From Flavipsychrobacter sp. (lineage in GTDB: Bacteria; Bacteroidota; Bacteroidia; Chitinophagales; Chitinophagaceae): a stretch of DNA of 64,000 bases. Below are positions 1 to 8,069 of the stretch, one piece after another. The position numbers were made by a program, and so were the translations under genes. The notes under the pieces were generated by a model that saw only the letters and a list, made by a program, of their open reading frames with translations, had not been told where the DNA came from and made no database searches. The DNA lies in assembly GCA_031292525.1 (NCBI GenBank), contig JARLGY010000023.1, positions 1 to 64,000 of the forward strand. Direction: 5' to 3'. Position 1 is the first letter of the stretch, and the number at the start of each line of letters is the position of its first letter.

Positions 1-170
1 CAGTCAAAATGAGCCGCTGCCGTTGGTTAGGTGTTTATCAACATAAAATTGTGGATTCTAAAAGAAAAAAAAAGCAAAAAAGAAAATACTAATAATAGTA
101 ATAATGTCTTCAAAAAGACTCTTTGCAAATCTAAAGGAACATCCGGAACATCGTGAGCAAGGGATTGCCA
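1..170. other. Left-edge intergenic stretch
   Basis: No gene could be assigned. Two short plus-strand frames run in from the left edge and stop at 46 and 92; the second would give a Lys/Arg-rich tail, but neither could be recognised as the end of a known gene. Positions 136-153 are identical to 2406-2423, so a fragment of the hairpin repeat described at 2351-2424 lies here, just beyond the 3' end of the regulator gene at 171. Confidence 0.5.
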
Positions 171-1154
171 CTACAGCACCACAGCTTCTTTATTGTACTT
201 GTTCCTGTACTCCAGTGGTGATAGTCCTGTTATTTTCTTAAACACTTCACGAAACGCTTTCACGTCGGCATAGCCAACATCATACATCACCTCATTTATA
301 GTTTTCCTGCTGGTTTCCAGCTTTTTTTTCGCGGCTTCTATTTTTACGCGTTGCAGGTACTCAACAGGGGTATTGGCCGTAGCCTTAAGAAAGCGCCTGT
401 CAAAATTCCTGCGCCCCACAGCCAGTTTCGTTGCCAGTTCTTCTATCGATATTTTCTTATCTACATTGTTCTCTATAAAGAGCTGAGCCTTCATTATTTC
501 CTCATCGTGATGGTCTTTTAATCCTGAAAACATAGTAAAGGGCGACTGGCTATTGCGGTCTATATCCACTTCAAATACCTTGGAGCAATAAATGGCTGTT
601 TCGCGGTCACAATACTTCTCTATTAAATACAATAGCAGGTTCACAAAAGAGAAAGCGCCGCCACTGGTATAAATGCCATGCTCGTCAGTTATCATCTTTT
701 CTATTACCAGGTTCACATCGGGAAACATTTTGCGGAACACATCGGCACCCATCCAGTGTGTGGAGCAACTGCGGCCACTTAATAGCCCTGTAGATGCCAG
801 CAGGAAGCCGCCTATGCACATGCTTGCCAGTTCTGCCCCCTGTTTGTATTGCTCCACTATCCAAGGTACAAAACATTGGTTGGCAGGCAAAGACTCCGCA
901 AAATTCCAACTGACGGCTGGTATAATGATGAGATCTGTTTTCGTCACCTGCTCTGGCGTTAAGTGGGGTTGAATCGTAAACAGACCGTTTTCCATGTTCA
1001 ACCCTTTCGCCGTGCCTACCAGCTGCACTTTAAATCGGGGCTCCAGCCCTTTATCTACCAGGTATTTATTTACCCTGTTGAACCCTTTATAGGAGCCTAT
1101 GATGTCTATCATGCTGGCATCGCCTTCTGGAACAAGTATAGAAATGTGCTTCAT
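171..1154 (-). CDS. GlxA-family transcriptional regulator (DJ-1/PfpI + AraC HTH)
   Basis: A 327-residue cytoplasmic regulator with the GlxA architecture. Residues 1-190 form a DJ-1/PfpI-like class I amidotransferase domain with a Cys at the nucleophile-elbow position (C113 in ASMCIGG). Residues 215-320 form an AraC/XylS double helix-turn-helix, with the expected IEELA (first HTH) and DVGYADVKAFREVFKK (second HTH) segments. Length is normal for the family. The N-terminal domain probably senses a small ligand; the ligand cannot be read from sequence. It is divergent from the VOC gene at 1269, with promoter boxes for both genes in the 114-base gap, so it may control the VOC/SRPBCC pair; that is inference. 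A TAGCTTTG box sits 8 bases before the ATG. Confidence 0.93.
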   Translation of the reverse strand: MKHISILVPEGDASMIDIIGSYKGFNRVNKYLVDKGLEPRFKVQLVGTAKGLNMENGLFTIQPHLTPEQVTKTDLIIIPAVSWNFAESLPANQCFVPWIVEQYKQGAELASMCIGGFLLASTGLLSGRSCSTHWMGADVFRKMFPDVNLVIEKMITDEHGIYTSGGAFSFVNLLLYLIEKYCDRETAIYCSKVFEVDIDRNSQSPFTMFSGLKDHHDEEIMKAQLFIENNVDKKISIEELATKLAVGRRNFDRRFLKATANTPVEYLQRVKIEAAKKKLETSRKTINEVMYDVGYADVKAFREVFKKITGLSPLEYRNKYNKEAVVL

Positions 1155-1161
1155 AGTAATG

Positions 1162-1169
1162 CAAAGCTA
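1162..1169 (-). promoter_or_regulatory. Bacteroidota -7 box for the GlxA-type regulator
   Basis: Minus strand reads TAGCTTTG, matching the Bacteroidota -7 consensus TAnnTTTG, 7 bases upstream of the ATG at 1154, which implies a very short leader. Confidence 0.45.
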
Positions 1170-1240
1170 TTTAAAATCACTGTCTCAATCGCCCCCTTGC
1201 AAAGTCTTAATTACACGCTGTCGCCGTGCCTTAAAGGCAA

Positions 1241-1248
1241 TAATTTTG
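1241..1248 (+). promoter_or_regulatory. Bacteroidota -7 box for the VOC gene
   Basis: TAATTTTG matches TAnnTTTG and lies 20 bases before the ATG at 1269. It supports the internal start over a longer reading frame that opens at 963 inside the divergent gene. Confidence 0.5.
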
Positions 1249-1268
1249 TTTTTACAAACAATAAAACG

Positions 1269-1649
1269 ATGAGAAACACCATGTATTGGGTCGAGATCCC
1301 GGCAAAAAACTTTGACCGCGCAAAAACATTTTATGAAACCATCTTCGGTATTGAGATGCGCCTGATACCTATGCCACGTGGCAAGTATGCCACATTCCCG
1401 CTCGACCCTGCTGCCCTGGGCGCAGGTGGTGCCATTGTTGAGGGTGATGGGTACGAACCGTCTGCCAAAGGCGCTATTATTTACATGGACCGGGAGGAAG
1501 ACCTCAGCATTCCACTTGCCAAAATAGAAGCAGCCGGTGGGCAGATATTGCTGCCTAAATCGAAGAACGGCGCCAATGGCGAGTTCGGTTTCATTGCCCA
1601 ATTTATAGACTCTGAAGGGAACCGGATGGGGCTGCATTCTAATATTTAA
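1269..1649 (+). CDS. VOC family protein (glyoxalase/bleomycin resistance-like)
   Basis: A 126-residue single-module vicinal oxygen chelate protein. It begins MRNTMYWVEIPAKNFDRAKT, the usual first beta-alpha unit of a VOC domain (residues 1-60), and ends with FIDSEGNRMGLHS, the typical closing strand with the D-x-E-G-N-x-x-G-L motif. The open frame extends upstream to 963, but that part lies antisense to the regulator gene; ATG 1269 gives the canonical N-terminus and has a promoter box 20 bases upstream. Such short VOC proteins often work as dimers in metal-dependent detoxification or small-molecule binding; the substrate is unknown. It is followed after 37 bases by an SRPBCC protein, probably in the same transcript. 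Confidence 0.9.
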   Translation: MRNTMYWVEIPAKNFDRAKTFYETIFGIEMRLIPMPRGKYATFPLDPAALGAGGAIVEGDGYEPSAKGAIIYMDREEDLSIPLAKIEAAGGQILLPKSKNGANGEFGFIAQFIDSEGNRMGLHSNI

Positions 1650-1686
1650 TTACCCAGTATTAATAAACCATAAAAATCAAAGCAAA

Positions 1687-2121
1687 ATGGAAGCACAAAA
1701 TTATCACTCCAGTATCTCAGTTCCTGTTAGTGCCGATGAAGCGATCAACAAGATAGCCCGCGTTTCAGACTGGTGGGCCAAAAACTTTGAGGGGTCAGCG
1801 CAAAAACTCAACGACGTATTTACTGTACGTTTTGGCGAAACATTTGTAACATTTAAAATTGCAGAGTTTGTTCCGGACAAAAAAATAGTGTGGCAGGTTA
1901 CAGACTGCTACCTACATTGGCTGAACGACAAAAAAGAATGGCTGGACACAAAAGTGGTTTGGGAAGTGACCAGCCAAAATAATACTACCCAAATAGACAT
2001 GACACATATAGGTTTAGTGCCCGGAGCAGAATGCTATAACGATTGTTTTGCCGGATGGACCGGCCATATACAGGGTAGCCTATACAAATTGCTGACAGAA
2101 GGAAAAGGGACACCTGAATAG
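1687..2121 (+). CDS. SRPBCC (START-like/AHSA1-type) domain protein
   Basis: A 144-residue soluble protein with the START/SRPBCC pattern: the opening strand YHSSISVPVSADEAINKIARVSDWW (quoted in part: SISVPVSADEAINKI), a central strand run around VTFKIAEFVPDKKIVWQV (residues 58-75), and a long C-terminal helix ending in GSLYKLLTEGKG. This fold makes a deep hydrophobic pocket that binds lipids or other hydrophobic ligands. No catalytic residues can be named. It lies 37 bases behind the VOC gene and before a terminator, so the two probably form a two-gene operon divergent from the GlxA-type regulator. The ligand and any role in stress response are unknown. Confidence 0.82.
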   Translation: MEAQNYHSSISVPVSADEAINKIARVSDWWAKNFEGSAQKLNDVFTVRFGETFVTFKIAEFVPDKKIVWQVTDCYLHWLNDKKEWLDTKVVWEVTSQNNTTQIDMTHIGLVPGAECYNDCFAGWTGHIQGSLYKLLTEGKGTPE

Positions 2122-2153
2122 AAGGTTGCAATAATTGAAAAAAATAAAGAATT

Positions 2154-2187
2154 AAAAGCTCTGCAACCACGCGGAGCTTTTTGTTTG
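2154..2187 (+). terminator. Rho-independent terminator after the VOC/SRPBCC pair
   Basis: Stem AAAAGCTC (2154-2161) pairs with GAGCTTTT (2174-2181), followed by a T-rich run. It lies 33 bases after the SRPBCC stop. Confidence 0.75.
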
Positions 2188-2196
2188 CTTCTCTTG

Positions 2197-2244
2197 GAAA
2201 CTGCAAACCGGGTGCGACTTAATCGGAGATTAAGCCGAGCGCAG
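2197..2244 (+). repeat. Paired-hairpin repeat, partial unit 1
   Basis: Carries the conserved frame 'gcgac - stem-loop - ccgagcg'; the stem is CTTAATC/GATTAAG, the same stem as the unit at 2454-2514. The first hairpin is degraded, with only a right-arm-like GGAAACTGC left. Confidence 0.7.
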
Positions 2245-2310
2245 TAAAGACGGCATTCTGAAGAATGCCCGACCAGTTACGACGTAGTCTGAAGAAGACT
2301 ACGCCGAGCG
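2245..2310 (+). repeat. Paired-hairpin repeat, unit 2
   Basis: A 66-base unit with two stem-loops: GGCATTC/GAATGCC with loop TGAA, then GTAGTCT/AGACTAC with loop GAAG. It starts TAAAGACGG, has TTACGAC between the hairpins, and ends CCGAGCG. It differs from the unit at 2549-2614 at one base only. Confidence 0.9.
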
Positions 2311-2350
2311 ACGGAGACAATTAAGCTTTCTCTCTTCTTCCTGACTATGG

Positions 2351-2424
2351 TTCACGGAATGCCGTTCACAGAACGGATTTCTATTTGCAGTTCCGGATGC
2401 CCTTCGGAACATCCGGAACATCGA
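2351..2424 (+). repeat. Second hairpin repeat family, unit 1
   Basis: Two hairpins: CCGTTC-ACA-GAACGG, then CCGGATG...CATCCGG. Related units occur at 47702-47812 and 54158-54259, and an 18-base fragment at 136-153. The stems differ between copies but remain paired or nearly so. Confidence 0.85.
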
Positions 2425-2453
2425 GGATTTATATTTCCATATTTTTCGGGCGG

Positions 2454-2514
2454 TAAAGACGGCAGTCTGGAGACTGCGAACCGAGTACGACTTAATCAGA
2501 GATTAAGCCGAGGG
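2454..2514 (+). repeat. Paired-hairpin repeat, unit 3
   Basis: Same frame as the unit at 2245 (TAAAGACGG ... TACGAC ... CCGAG), but with different stems: GCAGTCT/AGACTGC and CTTAATC/GATTAAG. The change of both arms with the frame kept is what suggests a selected structure. Confidence 0.88.
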
Positions 2515-2548
2515 GGGGGACTTTTAGGATCCACATTTTGCGGGCGGT

Positions 2549-2614
2549 TAAAGACGGCATTCTGAAGAATGCCCGACCAGTTTCGACGTAGTCTGAAGAA
2601 GACTACGCCGAGCG
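2549..2614 (+). repeat. Paired-hairpin repeat, unit 4
   Basis: 65 of 66 bases match the unit at 2245-2310. It lies about 17 bases beyond the 3' end of the HD-GHKL gene, and is followed by a G run and TTGAGTTTTTTT. Confidence 0.9.
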
Positions 2615-2630
2615 GGGGGATTGAGTTTTT

Positions 2631-5543
2631 TTACTTTAAATATTTCTGCATATACCTGTCTAATTCTTTAAATGCTAGTGGATATTTTTTTTGCCTATCC
2701 GCAATCGAATAAGGAATTACAACTTTATTTCCTATGTATTTCTCTAGCAAATTGTCAAAAATATTGTCGCCAACATATGGACATGCCGCAATATGCTCCC
2801 GAATAAAGTTTATTTCTTCTATATTAGAATTGATAAAATCATCATTAATTACACTAGTCCTTGGAGTTCCAATAGTAAAGCACGTCCAATTTTTATTACT
2901 ATACTGTTCTGAAGTTAAGCTTCTAAGCCATTGAGAAATACGTTTTTTGTCTTTTTCAAATAAAAAATCATACTTATTTGATTTAATAAAGAACCGTGCA
3001 TCTACATCATCCATTTCACGCGTAATATAATTGTAATTGGTGGGGTCAACCGCACTTTTAAAGTCATCAATAGATGATATTTTGTTTTTTGAGAAATGTA
3101 AGAATGACTCTTTTACATCTAGCGATATTTTCTTTTTTTTAAATCCTTCCGCTTCTGCCTGTATTAATAATATAGCAATTCCTTTTAATTTTTTTATAAA
3201 ATAATTATAATTTATTATGTAGCCATCTTTGCATGACAAAACATTATTAATGATATTTTTTATAGTGGGATTAAAGTAAATTTGATTCGGAATATTAGCG
3301 CATAAATAAGAATTTATCCCATAAATAAATTCTTGATAGTACTCATAATTCCATGCTGGATATTTAGGTTGTTTATCTTCTAAATATATTTCGTTATCGT
3401 AAACAATGTTCAAATTCTTTAGAGTCAAAATATATGCAATGTAGTCCTTAAAAATGTCGACAGCTAAATCTTTTAGATAGGATGGACTATTGATAAAGAA
3501 GTTGCGATTTAATGATAACGGACTATAACCTTTGCTATCAAAAATCGCAATTTTAGGAGTACTTTCTATAATACTACCTATCACTCCTAGTGTATTGCGT
3601 TGATCACTATTTAAGTCGTTTACATCACTTGCTATTACAATGCCATTACATGTAATATTATTTTTTGTATAACTTTTGCTATAGGTCCAAAATATTTTAT
3701 CGTATCCATTAGAATCAAAAGAATTCCAATCACTGGGCAATGTTACATCATCATCTGGGTCAAATTTAAGATAGGCAGGAATTATATTGCCAAGGTATAC
3801 ATATAATATATTTGGACTACAAAAAACGAACCATTGATACCATTGTAAATTTGAACCTTCTTTTATTGGAGCTAGCTTTTGGACGGTTTCATAATTTATT
3901 TTAACTACAATTTTCGTCCCAATATCTAAATTGTCTTTTTTAATTACGTTTATCTGTTCTGTATTTAAATTACCCTTGAAAGAATACCCTGTTATTTGAC
4001 CAATTTTTCTAGTTTCAACATATACATCGGTGCCAACTAAAAAGGCAGCCAAAGCTCCAATTCCAAATCTTCCATTTCGTCTCACTTTAGGGCTACCGTC
4101 ATCATCAACAAAGGTTTTTAACCAATCTAAACTACTCCTATAAGATGCACCTGCTGTTAAAAAATAATTTTTAATTATATCTAAATCCATCCCGACACCA
4201 TTATCCTTTATAATAAAATTGTAACCATCTCCGTCTTTTTCTACTTCAACACTAATTTTGGCTTTATATGGTTCGGTATGAACTTTTGAAATTTGTTCTC
4301 GTTCTTTGCATGCGTCAACGGCGTTTTGTATTAATTCTCTAATTCCATATTTTGGTTCGTCGCCATATAGCGGTGCTATAAGGAGTTTTGTGACTTCATC
4401 ATTTGCCTTGAAGGAAAATTTATCCGCAACGTAATTTTGGTTATTAGAAAATAGATTCTCTTCTATATTCGAAGTTATTCTTCTATATTTTAGCTGTGGT
4501 TTGGCGGTAATATTTCCATATAATTCTCCTAGTACAGCCCAAGAAACGTCGAATTCATATTGTATATCAACAATCAGTTGTCTAAGTTTTAAATACATTT
4601 TACTATCTAAGGGAGATGCCTGAACAAATATTCTTTCTGGGTCATCTTGATATTTATCGTCTATATGATCTATGGCTAAATGTGCATTATGCTCATTTTC
4701 AGAAATTGGGCTAGAAAATGTTTTTATTTTCAGAATTGTTTTGTTTATTCTTGTGACGTCTATCTGAATATAATCCGCTATTCTAAGTAGTATCATTAAA
4801 TAAGTTGCATGAACGCCATTAGGATTTCGCCTATTGTTTTTGCCATATATAAACTCTAAGTAGTCGTAACTTTTCCTTAGGCTCATTCCGTGACTTCTAG
4901 CTATGAGCCCTATAATATTTCTAGATTTGATATCCAATTTACTTGCGAAAGGAAGAATTTGTGGTTGTCCAGGAAAACCTTTAATTGCAATTTCGTGAGC
5001 AAGTCTTGCATGATTTCTACGGATGAATTCTCCTATTACCAGTTTGTCATTTTCATTTATTTCCCCCTGATTTGTTAATGGTGGAATTCTAATGATAGCG
5101 TTTTCATCTCCGAAAATTGCCTTCAACTGCTTACCATTAAATTTCTTTGCTTCATTTAAAAAATCATCCCATAAGTCAGACCAGGATAATTTATCAAGAT
5201 CTTTTATTCTAATGTCATCATACTTGCCATCGATCAATAGATTTAGACCTTCCAAACTAATATGCATACCTATATCATGTAAAAAAACGGAAAGGATATA
5301 ATATCCAATATCTTTTACAGATAGTATATCGATGACAGATGCGTTTGGGATTAAATTATCCGATGATGCAAGAACTTTTTCAATGTGCGGTACTCCATGA
5401 TCCGTATATTCCCTAAAGAAGTATGGTTTATTATCTATAAGTATATTGCCGAAGTCAACTAGTGTAACGTTAATTATTCCCTGCAATTCATCATCGCTAT
5501 CGAGGATATGTTTAAATCTTGGTGGTAATTTTATAGAGGACAT
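2631..5543 (-). CDS. HD domain + GHKL (Hsp90-like) ATPase protein, possible defence factor
   Basis: A 970-residue soluble protein joining two domains. Residues 45-260 carry an HD-like metal-phosphohydrolase pattern: H49/H53, H89-D90 in FLHDIGMH, H178-H183 in RRNHARLAHEI and a LLRIADYIQID helix. Residues 385-520 carry a GHKL ATP-binding fold of the Hsp90/HATPase_c_3 type: N-box RELIQNAVDA (E403, N407), G1 box DNGVGMD (D447) and G2 box GRFGIGALAAF. The rest (520-970) is not recognised. Hsp90-like N-terminal ATPases without a client domain are often found in bacterial conflict systems, but that role is inference here. The gene is clearly richer in AT codons than its neighbours and stands alone between a repeat array and a 238-base gap, which suggests acquisition by transfer. 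Confidence 0.85.
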   Translation of the reverse strand: MSSIKLPPRFKHILDSDDELQGIINVTLVDFGNILIDNKPYFFREYTDHGVPHIEKVLASSDNLIPNASVIDILSVKDIGYYILSVFLHDIGMHISLEGLNLLIDGKYDDIRIKDLDKLSWSDLWDDFLNEAKKFNGKQLKAIFGDENAIIRIPPLTNQGEINENDKLVIGEFIRRNHARLAHEIAIKGFPGQPQILPFASKLDIKSRNIIGLIARSHGMSLRKSYDYLEFIYGKNNRRNPNGVHATYLMILLRIADYIQIDVTRINKTILKIKTFSSPISENEHNAHLAIDHIDDKYQDDPERIFVQASPLDSKMYLKLRQLIVDIQYEFDVSWAVLGELYGNITAKPQLKYRRITSNIEENLFSNNQNYVADKFSFKANDEVTKLLIAPLYGDEPKYGIRELIQNAVDACKEREQISKVHTEPYKAKISVEVEKDGDGYNFIIKDNGVGMDLDIIKNYFLTAGASYRSSLDWLKTFVDDDGSPKVRRNGRFGIGALAAFLVGTDVYVETRKIGQITGYSFKGNLNTEQINVIKKDNLDIGTKIVVKINYETVQKLAPIKEGSNLQWYQWFVFCSPNILYVYLGNIIPAYLKFDPDDDVTLPSDWNSFDSNGYDKIFWTYSKSYTKNNITCNGIVIASDVNDLNSDQRNTLGVIGSIIESTPKIAIFDSKGYSPLSLNRNFFINSPSYLKDLAVDIFKDYIAYILTLKNLNIVYDNEIYLEDKQPKYPAWNYEYYQEFIYGINSYLCANIPNQIYFNPTIKNIINNVLSCKDGYIINYNYFIKKLKGIAILLIQAEAEGFKKKKISLDVKESFLHFSKNKISSIDDFKSAVDPTNYNYITREMDDVDARFFIKSNKYDFLFEKDKKRISQWLRSLTSEQYSNKNWTCFTIGTPRTSVINDDFINSNIEEINFIREHIAACPYVGDNIFDNLLEKYIGNKVVIPYSIADRQKKYPLAFKELDRYMQKYLK

Positions 5544-5761
5544 TAATTTTTTAGTTTAATAGGTATGTAATATCAATGGTAACATAAAAGCCAATCTAAA
5601 CTATAAAATTACTCTATCATTTGACAAACTTTATCTCCATTTTTGCTGCTGTCGGTGTTCCACACTAACGACTTTCGACTCGGACAGGCACCACAGAGGA
5701 CATGGAAGAGCCAAAATCGTTTCCGACTGTTTGATGTAATCTTCTTTAATCAGTGATATCC

Positions 5762-5769
5762 TACCTTTG
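5762..5769 (+). promoter_or_regulatory. Bacteroidota -7 box for the ABM gene
   Basis: TACCTTTG matches TAnnTTTG, 12 bases before the ATG at 5782. Confidence 0.5.
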
Positions 5770-5781
5770 TAAAAAGTCCAA

Positions 5782-6135
5782 ATGACAACAATTTCCACGT
5801 CAAACGACTATCTCACACTCATCAATATTTTTACGGTAGCGCCTGCTAACCAGCAAAAGCTGGTGCAGTTGTTATCGCTGGCAACCAACGAAACCGTTTG
5901 TAAGGTGCCGGGGTTTATTTCATCGGCCCTGCACAAGAGTTTAGATGGTACTATAGTTACTATGTATGCGCAATGGGAGAGCAAGGAACATTACCAAAGC
6001 ATGCGCAATAACCCTGTAGCATCGCCCTACCTGGACGAAGCTCTGCAGATAGCTACTTTTGCCCCTGGCATGTACGAGGTGGTTGAAACATTTGAGCCGA
6101 TCAAATCAGCCACGGATAATACGCATGAAGCGTAG
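5782..6135 (+). CDS. Antibiotic biosynthesis monooxygenase (ABM) domain protein
   Basis: A 117-residue ferredoxin-like alpha/beta protein of the ABM superfamily. It shows the usual order: first strand LTLINIFTVAP, a helix NQQKLVQLLSLA, the PGFISSALHKSLDG strand pair, then TMYAQWESKEHYQSM (residues 60-75), where the W-E/S-x-E-x-Y pattern is typical. Members act as dimeric cofactor-free monooxygenases on quinones or polyphenols, or as haem-degrading enzymes; which applies here cannot be told. It stands upstream of an AhpD-like gene (145-base gap), a pairing that fits oxidative or quinone stress, though this is inference. A -7 box lies 12 bases upstream of the start. Confidence 0.85.
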   Translation: MTTISTSNDYLTLINIFTVAPANQQKLVQLLSLATNETVCKVPGFISSALHKSLDGTIVTMYAQWESKEHYQSMRNNPVASPYLDEALQIATFAPGMYEVVETFEPIKSATDNTHEA

Positions 6136-6279
6136 TTTGATCGTTGTTGTTATGGATTTTTCCTGTTTATAAATCGCTTACTGCCGGTAGAAATAAATAA
6201 TTTTCGCAGTAAATGTCCAATTCCTGTTCCCCCGATCATTATAGTGGTATAACATTCACTAAAAAAAGATAGCAAACTA

Positions 6280-6756
6280 ATGGAACAGAGAATTAATGTT
6301 TTTGAAAAAGGGAGTAATGCCATGAAGGCGCTGTATGGTGGCTTAGGTGTTTACCTCACAAAATCGGCTGTAGAACAATCATTGCTGGACCTTGTGTATT
6401 TCAGGGTATCGCAGATAAACGGCTGTGCCTTTTGCCTGGATATGCACTCAAAAGACCTGCGCGCTATGGGCGAAACCGAACAGCGCCTGTACTTGCTGGA
6501 TGCATGGCGTGAAACAAACTTCTACACCGATCGTGAACGTGCTGCACTTGCCTGGGCCGAAGCCCTTACCCGGCTTACAGGTGGCAAGGTAGCCGATGAT
6601 GTGTACAACCAAGCCGCCCAACAATTTACTGAAGAGGAGCTGATAGACCTGACCATGGGTGTAGTAACCATAAACAGTTACAACCGCATCAATATTGCTT
6701 TTTGCCCACCGGTGGGCACTTACCAGCCAGGGCAGTTCACGGTAAATGCGAATTAG
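6280..6756 (+). CDS. Carboxymuconolactone decarboxylase / AhpD-like protein
   Basis: A 158-residue all-helical protein of the CMD superfamily. The redox centre C49-x-x-C52-x-x-x-H56 (NGCAFCLDMH) with a preceding Glu at residue 32 is the AhpD-type peroxidase/thiol-disulfide pattern. A second conserved part, AALAWAEALTRL (residues 88-99), is typical of the CMD helix bundle. Such proteins reduce peroxides or pass electrons with a lipoyl partner; the partner is not in this window. It follows the ABM gene in the same direction and is closed by a strong terminator at 6777-6827. Length and motif spacing are normal for the family. Confidence 0.92.
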   Translation: MEQRINVFEKGSNAMKALYGGLGVYLTKSAVEQSLLDLVYFRVSQINGCAFCLDMHSKDLRAMGETEQRLYLLDAWRETNFYTDRERAALAWAEALTRLTGGKVADDVYNQAAQQFTEEELIDLTMGVVTINSYNRINIAFCPPVGTYQPGQFTVNAN

Positions 6757-6776
6757 ATAATCCCCCTGTTACAGAG

Positions 6777-6827
6777 AGCCAGGTATTTAGTGTCTTTAAG
6801 ACAGCTGAATACCTGGCTTTTATTTTT
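6777..6827 (+). terminator. Rho-independent terminator after the AhpD-like gene
   Basis: Perfect 11-base stem AGCCAGGTATT (6777-6787) / AATACCTGGCT (6808-6818), then TTTTATTTTT. It lies 20 bases after the stop codon and may serve both strands. Confidence 0.88.
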
Positions 6828-6877
6828 AGTAACTTGAATATCCAAATCAAATAAAACCCAACATCCACCCAGCGCTC

Positions 6878-7909
6878 CTACTTAAATGGATTCAACTGCA
6901 CTTTGGGATCCCTGGTATTTTTCTTGGGTTCGGTAGTAGTGGGGTTGTTGTAGATACTGGTGCTTGGGTAATATTTTTTTGCGAAGGTTACGTAATCGGT
7001 ATCCTCCATTGCGTCCCTTACCAAGGCCAGGGCTGCAGTCTCTGTGAAAGTATATGCCTTTTCCAACTCCACAATTGCATCGTAGGCCCAATCGGCCATG
7101 TCTTTCTTTGTCCTAGTTTCAATAGCAGCCCACTTTGGCGCTATGCCATTGTTGCATTCCACTGTACAATCTATCAATGTTTGCTTATTCCATTGGTTGG
7201 TCCTGAAGTGTTTATGATACTCAAAAATGCTTGCACCGTTATCTATCACGCTCACATCTATGCGCCAGTTAGATACTTTACCCGGCTCGTTCATGGAACT
7301 TGAATTGATGATCACCTTATCGAGCAGGCCATTGTAAATGTTAGAGAGGGCAACCCTGCCAAATTTGCTATACAAGATGGTGCTTTCGCGCAACAGGTCT
7401 TCATTTGCCTTATCCTGGTACAACTCCCACAGTTCTTTTCTTACCGCTAAGTGCAGCAGCGCTATACCCCAGAAACAGGAAAATCCTGATGAGATATCGC
7501 CGCTTAAAAAAGATGGGATCATGGCCTCGATAGTGGTATTGATAGACTGCAAGGCGCTTTGCTTCTGTGCCTTATCTGTAAGCTTCTGGTAATTCTTCAG
7601 GTTGATCTGTATGCCCTTAAGATCTTTACGCAGCTTGGCCAGATTATTTTCTGCAATCTTCTGATCGACCAATGCCGCAACCTGGTCCTTGATCTGATCC
7701 CATATAGACACTTCGTCGGTTGGCCAAAAAGAGCCCATTAAAAAAGACAGTACGCCGCCGGCATAAGGAATTTTACTGGCAATGGCCATTGCTATCTTTT
7801 TTGCAGTATCGTTATCTATTGTAAACTGCGCAAGCAAGGCAGCGCTGGGCGGGGGCGCATTTAGTATCAGTTCTACTTCTGCGTGCGAGAGTTTTTGTGT
7901 GGTTTCCAT
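6878..7909 (-). CDS. Insecticidal delta-endotoxin (Cry) domain I-like protein
   Basis: A 343-residue protein with no signal peptide. Residues about 35-215 resemble the pore-forming seven-helix domain I of three-domain Cry toxins: KIPYAGGVLSFLMGSFWP (47-63, hydrophobic helix then the FWP/LWP turn), WDQIKDQVAALVDQKI (70-85), a Y-x-K helix near 107, ALLHLAVRKELWELY (150-164, matching the A-x-x-HL-x-L-R helix) and YSKFGRVALSNIYNGL (180-195, matching the ...WYN.GL helix). The C-terminal 130 residues do not look like Cry domains II or III, and the protein is half of a minimal Cry toxin in length. It stands alone, convergent with the AhpD gene. A toxin, an antibacterial pore former or an immunity-type relative are all possible. 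Confidence 0.72.
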   Translation of the reverse strand: METTQKLSHAEVELILNAPPPSAALLAQFTIDNDTAKKIAMAIASKIPYAGGVLSFLMGSFWPTDEVSIWDQIKDQVAALVDQKIAENNLAKLRKDLKGIQINLKNYQKLTDKAQKQSALQSINTTIEAMIPSFLSGDISSGFSCFWGIALLHLAVRKELWELYQDKANEDLLRESTILYSKFGRVALSNIYNGLLDKVIINSSSMNEPGKVSNWRIDVSVIDNGASIFEYHKHFRTNQWNKQTLIDCTVECNNGIAPKWAAIETRTKKDMADWAYDAIVELEKAYTFTETAALALVRDAMEDTDYVTFAKKYYPSTSIYNNPTTTEPKKNTRDPKVQLNPFK

Positions 7910-8041
7910 GGTTTTAAGATTGGCTGATCCAAATATAGAGATTAAAGTACAAAACTCCCTTTAATGAAATATTTGCTACTACGTGAAACTTCATGCGGGT
8001 ACGACGAAGGTATTCGCAACAGGCACTAAAAAAGATTAGTC

Positions 8042-8049
8042 TAACTTCG
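8042..8049 (+). promoter_or_regulatory. Possible -7 box for the DEAD-box helicase
   Basis: TAACTTCG is one base off TAnnTTTG and lies 20 bases before the ATG at 8070. Confidence 0.35.
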
Positions 8050-8069
8050 CAGCCAATATTAATGACATT

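Larger units (their letters stand above)
2122..2630. other. 509-base gene-free region packed with hairpin repeats
   Basis: Apart from the terminator at 2154-2187, this stretch holds at least four paired-hairpin repeat units (2197-2244, 2245-2310, 2454-2514, 2549-2614) and one unit of a second hairpin family (2351-2424). A small open frame at 2347-2565 is made of these repeats and is not a gene. The last unit ends about 17 bases from the stop of the HD-GHKL gene. Confidence 0.8.

Noticed and set aside
3-92. Possible C-terminal end of a gene with a Lys/Arg-rich tail entering from the left edge
   Set aside because: Only about 30 codons are visible, another frame is also open at the edge, and no family could be recognised.
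2347-2565. 72-codon open frame on the plus strand
   Set aside because: It consists of hairpin repeat units in one frame and has no protein-like pattern.
2197-2614. CRISPR array, suggested by closely spaced repeats near a defence-like gene
   Set aside because: Units are self-complementary, vary in their stems, are not separated by unique spacers of equal length, and no cas gene is present.
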